The position numbers were made by a program, and so were the translations under genes. From positions 1 through 8,640 of the forward strand of contig JAEVZM010000201.1 of the NCBI GenBank assembly GCA_023392225.1: a stretch of DNA of 8,640 bases, read 5' to 3'. This DNA comes from Pseudomonadota bacterium (GTDB lineage Bacteria > Pseudomonadota > Alphaproteobacteria > Rhizobiales > Kaistiaceae). The notes beneath the pieces are model-generated. The model saw only the letters and a program-made list of their open reading frames with translations. It did not search any database and was not told the DNA's origin. Of this stretch, positions 6,202-8,640 are shown piece by piece; position 1 is the first letter of the stretch, and every line of letters begins with the position of its first letter.

Positions 6202-6863
6202 GACGACCCCAGGTGCGAGAGCCGCCGGTAGAGGGCGTCGGTGCCCCGGGCCACGGGGTAGCAGAGCAGGAAGTAGACGAACATCGCCGAGGTGTAGATC
6301 TCGAACGGCCGGAAGGTCTGGCCGGCGAGCGTCTGCGACTGGCGGAGCAGCTCGGGCACGGCGATCACCGAGGCGATGGCGCTGTCCTTGATGGCGATGG
6401 TGAACAGCGAGCCGAGCGGCGGCAGCATGCGGATCAGCGCCTGCGGCAGGATGATGGTGCGGATCGCCTGGGTCCGGCTCATGCCGAGCGCGAGGGCGGC
6501 GTTCATCTGGCCACGACGCACCGAGGTCAGCCCGGGGCGTATCGCCTCGGCGACATAGGCGCCGAGATGGAGGCCGAGCGCCACCACGGCGGCGGTGAGG
6601 GAATCGACCCGCACCCCGAAGAGGATCGGGAAGGCGAAGAACATCCAGACCAGCACGACCAGGAGCGGGATGGCGCGCATGGTGTCGACGTAGAAGCCGA
6701 GCAGCGCGCTGACCAGGCGGCCGCCATAGGTGCGGAGTGCACCGACCACGACGCCGATGACGAAGCCGACCAGCATCGACAGGACGCTGACGAGGATCGT
6801 CGTGCCGATGGCGCGGAGGAGAAAGACCCAGCTGTCGAGGAGCGGCTGGAAGTTGACGTCCAT
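6198..6863 (-). CDS. ABC transporter permease, polar amino acid (HisQ/GlnP) family
   Basis: Partner inner-membrane subunit, 221 residues. Hydrophobic segments are about 15-42, 51-83, 88-106, 145-170 and 187-205. Family motifs are MRAIPLLVVLVWMFF (62-76), the EAA loop MNAALALGMSR...IILPQAL (120-143) and IKDSAIASVIAVPEL (158-172). It is the first gene after the binding protein, 77 nt away, and that spacer contains a strong hairpin. No good ribosome binding site precedes ATG 6863 (only GAGACC), and no better in-frame start is seen, so expression may be well below that of the binding protein. A much longer open frame continues upstream only as a shadow of the binding-protein gene. Confidence 0.95.
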   Translation of the reverse strand: MDVNFQPLLDSWVFLLRAIGTTILVSVLSMLVGFVIGVVVGALRTYGGRLVSALLGFYVDTMRAIPLLVVLVWMFFAFPILFGVRVDSLTAAVVALGLHLGAYVAEAIRPGLTSVRRGQMNAALALGMSRTQAIRTIILPQALIRMLPPLGSLFTIAIKDSAIASVIAVPELLRQSQTLAGQTFRPFEIYTSAMFVYFLLCYPVARGTDALYRRLSHLGSS

Positions 6864-6889
6864 GGTCGAGGTCTCGCGCGGAGGGAGAG

Positions 6890-6912
6890 GGACGGGGCAG
6901 GGTGCCCCGTCC
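6890..6912 (-). terminator. Intercistronic GC hairpin between binding protein and permease genes
   Basis: GGACGGGGCA (6890-6899) and TGCCCCGTCC (6903-6912) are perfect reverse complements, giving a 10-bp, almost pure G/C stem with a 3-nt loop. It sits 28 nt after the binding-protein stop and 26 nt before the permease start. No T-run follows, so the likely role is partial termination or protection of the binding-protein mRNA 3' end, giving more binding protein than membrane subunits, as described for other ABC importer operons. The symmetry is seen; the role is inferred. Confidence 0.7.
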
Positions 6913-6940
6913 GCCATCGCTGGCGTCGGTTCGTCCGGCG

Positions 6941-7774
6941 TCAGTTCTTGAGGATGCGCAGCTCCTCCGCCTTCACCGCGTCCTGGACCTCGTCGTAGAC
7001 GGCCTGGAGGTAGGCGACGAACGCCGGATCGGCCTTGTCGACGGCGATGCCGATGTCGGTCTTCATCTCCTGGCTCTGGAGGCAGGCGTCGCCCTGCGGG
7101 AAGACGATCAGGCCCGGCACCTGCTTGGCGAGCGTCGGCCAGGCGGCGTAGTCGATCGGCGCGACGTCGGCGCGCCCGGCCATGATCTCCTCGACCGGCG
7201 CATTGGCGCCGGAGCCGGCGACGCCACGCAGCTGCGCCTTGGGGAAGCGCGTCGGCGCCCAGGCCTCCGGCGGCGTGCCGGTGAAGTAGGCGATGGTGAT
7301 GTCGGCGCTGTTGAGATCGTCGACGGTCGCGAGGTCCTTGATCTTCGGATTGTCGCCCTTGCCGAACAGGCAGAGGCTCGACTGCGAATAGGTGATGAAG
7401 TCGACCACCTCCTGGCGCTGCGGCGTCACCGCGAGCGGGGCGATGGTGATGTCGGCGCCGCCGGCGGCGAGGATCGGGACCTTGGTCTCGTGGCTGACCG
7501 GCACGACCTCGAGCTCGACGCCGAGACGCTTGGCGTATTCCTCGGCCAGTACCCAGGCCGGCCCCGAGAACTGCGGCCCGGAGCCGGTGGTGTTCTCCGG
7601 CAGCCACGGGAACTCGCCGATCGCGGCGACGAGCAGGGTACCGCGTTCCTTGATCTGGTCGATCTTCGGGCTCTCGCCCGGAGCCGGCACCGGTGTCTCC
7701 GCCGACGCCGTGGCGAGCGGCAGCAGCAACGTCGCGGAGAGCGTCACGCTCCTCAGGACTGAAGTCAGGCCCAT
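6941..7774 (-). CDS. Periplasmic amino acid-type solute-binding protein (SBP_bac_3 family)
   Basis: Captures the substrate in the periplasm and delivers it to the permeases. 277 residues. A Sec signal peptide is clear: positively charged start, hydrophobic stretch about 9-22, cleavage predicted after Ala-Ser-Ala (23-25). No lipobox Cys, so it should be soluble. Family features are the first beta strand RGTLLVAA (44-51), the signature ADITIAPLAVTPQRQEVVDF (108-127), whose Arg120 normally holds the ligand alpha-carboxylate, and a second-lobe acidic ADVAPIDYAAW (202-212). The usual GFDVDLA segment reads SGPAWVLAEEYAKRLG, lacking its Asp, so the ligand may not be a standard amino acid. Cys135 and Cys231 could form a disulfide. 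ATG 7774 is chosen because a near-perfect AGGAGG sits 5 nt upstream; a GTG at 7780 lies within that site. Confidence 0.95.
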   Translation of the reverse strand: MGLTSVLRSVTLSATLLLPLATASAETPVPAPGESPKIDQIKERGTLLVAAIGEFPWLPENTTGSGPQFSGPAWVLAEEYAKRLGVELEVVPVSHETKVPILAAGGADITIAPLAVTPQRQEVVDFITYSQSSLCLFGKGDNPKIKDLATVDDLNSADITIAYFTGTPPEAWAPTRFPKAQLRGVAGSGANAPVEEIMAGRADVAPIDYAAWPTLAKQVPGLIVFPQGDACLQSQEMKTDIGIAVDKADPAFVAYLQAVYDEVQDAVKAEELRILKN

Positions 7775-7776
7775 GG

Positions 7777-7785
7777 TCACCTCCT
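7777..7785 (-). promoter_or_regulatory. Strong ribosome binding site of the binding-protein gene
   Basis: The minus strand reads AGGAGGTGA just before ATG 7774, close to a full complement of the 16S 3' end and stronger than any other site in the window. It decides the start in favour of ATG 7774 over GTG 7780 and suggests high translation of the first gene of the operon. Confidence 0.8.
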
Positions 7786-7869
7786 GTTGATCTTCGTCAC
7801 CTCACGCCGCCGGCCATTCCGGCCGCGGCCCCCACCCGACGGATCGCGCTCGGCGATGCCGGTACTGAA

Positions 7870-7888
7870 AATATGATACGATCATTTT
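7870..7888. promoter_or_regulatory. Imperfect palindrome, candidate GntR operator
   Basis: ATGAT-ACG-ATCAT is a perfect 5-bp inverted repeat around a 3-nt centre (7873-7885). AA/TT pairs beyond one mismatch extend it to 19 bp. The size and odd-length centre fit FadR-family GntR operators. It overlaps the likely -10 region of the promoter driving the operon, about 96 nt upstream of ATG 7774, so binding would block transcription. No good copy was noticed elsewhere in the window. Confidence 0.6.
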
Positions 7889-7899
7889 GAATGAGTCAA
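7870..7899 (-). promoter_or_regulatory. Predicted sigma70-type promoter of the transporter operon
   Basis: On the minus strand TTGACT (7899-7894) matches the -35 consensus at five of six positions. Candidate -10 hexamers are TATCAT (7878-7873, five of six matches but only a 15-nt spacer) and CATATT (7875-7870, 18-nt spacer). The segment is AT-rich amid GC-rich DNA. The leader to the start codon would be roughly 85-95 nt. Confidence 0.55.
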
Positions 7900-8015
7900 T
7901 CCGCCGCACGGTCGATCGCCCTTGGGCGAGCAAGCAACGCACAGGGTGCAACGCGCGCCCCATCCAGCGTCGGGCGCGACGGGATCTGTCCGGCGGTCAG
8001 GCAAAAGGTACGATC

Positions 8016-8202
8016 ATGACGCGGCCTTCGGCGCCGCATCGCCGATCTCGCCGGCCGCGGCATCGAGCGCCCGTCCGCGGACGATGTCGGCCGCCGCTAC
8101 GAGGCGAAGCCGATGCTGGTCAACTCTTGCTGCGCGCTCGATCCCACGCACGGCGCGACCCCGGGGCTCGGCGCACCGTCATGGCGGAAGGTGGGGACCT
8201 GA
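8016..8202 (+). pseudogene. Possible degraded plus-strand gene remnant
   Basis: From 8020 to the TGA at 8200-8202 the plus strand has about 60 open codons, almost all ending in G or C like real genes here. They encode RIADLAGRGIERPSADDVGR and then PMLVNSCCALDPTHGATPGL. The frame has no start codon at its head: the in-frame codon before it is TGA (8017-8019). An ATG with AAAGG upstream lies one base out of frame at 8016, so a frameshift or internal deletion may have joined a start to a gene tail. The frame ends 10 nt before the hairpin at 8212-8249. I do not recognise the family. It could also be a chance open frame in GC-rich DNA. The stretch 7900-8015 before it holds only a 42-codon open frame (7891-8019) that I do not credit. 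Confidence 0.35.
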
Positions 8203-8211
8203 GGCGAGGGA

Positions 8212-8249
8212 GGGATCGCGTCGGCCGCTGATATCGGCGGCGCGATCCC
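8212..8249. terminator. GC-rich hairpin after the aldolase gene, probable terminator
   Basis: GGGATCGCG (8212-8220) and CGCGATCCC (8241-8249) are perfect 9-bp reverse complements, and an inner CCGC/GCGG pairing can form. It starts 5 nt beyond the aldolase stop. No T-run follows on the minus strand, as is common in GC-rich genomes. Being symmetric, it could also end plus-strand transcription from the remnant that stops at 8202. Confidence 0.65.
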
Positions 8250-8254
8250 CGGCG

Positions 8255-8640
8255 TCATTTCGGGATTGCGGCGAGGGCTTCCCGCGCACCCTTCAGCAGC
8301 ACGCCGATGTCGCTCGAGATGGCGACGAACCGGTAGCCCCAGGCGAGATACTCCCGGGCCGCGTCGACGCTGGTCGCGAGGATGCCCGGCACGCTGCCGG
8401 CGGCGAGGATGCGCTTCGGCGCGGCCTCGAGAGCGGCACGGACCGCCGCGGCGCCCGGGTTGCCGAGATGGCCGAGCGAGGCGGAGAGGTCCGACGGGCC
8501 GATGAAGATGCCGTCGATCCCGTCGACCGCGGCAATCGCCTCGATGTTGTCGAGGGCATCGCGGGTCTCGATCTGCACCAGCGTGCAGATCTCGGCGTTG
8601 GCGCCTTGGAGATATCCCGGCGCGAGGCCGAAGCGGCTGG
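8255..8640 (-). CDS. HpcH/HpaI-family class II aldolase, C-terminal half
   Basis: Partial: about 128 C-terminal residues of a protein usually ~250-265 long; the N-terminus lies beyond the right edge. Family members are metal-dependent aldolases that reversibly cleave 2-keto-3-deoxy or 4-hydroxy-2-oxo acids to pyruvate and an aldehyde (HpaI, rhamnonate-pathway YfaU, GarL). The matching stretch is SRFGLAPGYLQGANAEICTL, then VQIETRDALDNIEAIAAVDG, then IDGIFIGPSDLSASLGHLGNPG, then a C-terminus ending FVAISSDIGVLLKGAREALA. The metal-binding Glu of QIET and the Asp of GPSDLSAS are present. It ends at its own hairpin, separate from the transporter operon, but such aldolases often act one step after acid-sugar dehydratases of the enolase superfamily, one of which is encoded 3.5 kb away. 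The exact substrate cannot be read from this half. Confidence 0.93.
   Translation of the reverse strand, partial: SRFGLAPGYLQGANAEICTLVQIETRDALDNIEAIAAVDGIDGIFIGPSDLSASLGHLGNPGAAAVRAALEAAPKRILAAGSVPGILATSVDAAREYLAWGYRFVAISSDIGVLLKGAREALAAIPK

Noticed and set aside
6198..7607. 469-codon minus-strand frame extending the permease
   Set aside because: The extra part overlaps the binding-protein gene in another frame; the permease family length and topology begin at 6863.
7775..7780. GTG start at 7780 for the binding protein
   Set aside because: This GTG lies inside the AGGAGGTGA ribosome site; ATG 7774 has ideal spacing and a typical signal peptide start.
1..8640. CRISPR array, tRNA, rRNA, insertion sequence or prophage signs
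   Set aside because: I saw no regularly spaced repeats, clover-leaf genes, transposase motifs or terminal inverted repeats; the window is ordinary metabolic chromosome.

Overview
The window is GC-rich DNA whose codons mostly end in G or C. It looks like a proteobacterial chromosome. The dense ATGA-overlapping operon, the polar-amino-acid ABC transporter and the FCD-type GntR regulator suggest an alphaproteobacterium of the Hyphomicrobiales type, but no rRNA or lineage marker is present, so this is an inference. Every confident gene lies on the minus strand, so transcription runs from high to low coordinates.

Layout in the direction of transcription. (1) 8640-8255: the C-terminal half of an HpcH/HpaI-family class II aldolase, ending at a strong GC hairpin (8212-8249). 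(2) 8211-7775: no intact gene. It holds a start-damaged plus-strand coding remnant (about 8016-8202) and a sigma70-like promoter whose -10 region overlaps an imperfect palindrome (7870-7888), the likely operator. (3) 7774-2788: a six-gene operon encoding a periplasmic amino-acid-type binding protein, two His/Glu/Gln-type permeases, an ABC ATPase, an enolase-superfamily (mandelate racemase subgroup) enzyme and an FCD/FadR-type GntR regulator. Four consecutive junctions are 4-nt ATGA overlaps; only the binding-protein/permease junction has a spacer, and it carries a perfect 10-bp hairpin. A complex inverted repeat follows the operon (2716-2772). (4) 2787-2158: about 630 nt without a convincing gene, less GC-rich near the urease end, with several symmetric elements. 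(5) 2157-1: ureA, ureB and ureC (ureC runs off the left edge), the structural genes of a nickel urease.

How the genes may work together: the operon looks like a self-regulated uptake and catabolic unit. A small carboxylated compound binds the periplasmic protein, is pumped in, and is converted by the enolase-superfamily enzyme, with the GntR protein as ligand sensor and probable autorepressor. The aldolase next door could cleave a 2-keto-3-deoxy acid if the enzyme is a dehydratase. The enzyme's active site differs from mandelate racemase at three key positions, so its substrate and even its reaction are open. This operon is the best candidate for something undescribed. The urease genes appear to be a separate transcription unit; a metabolic link through urea is possible but not shown.
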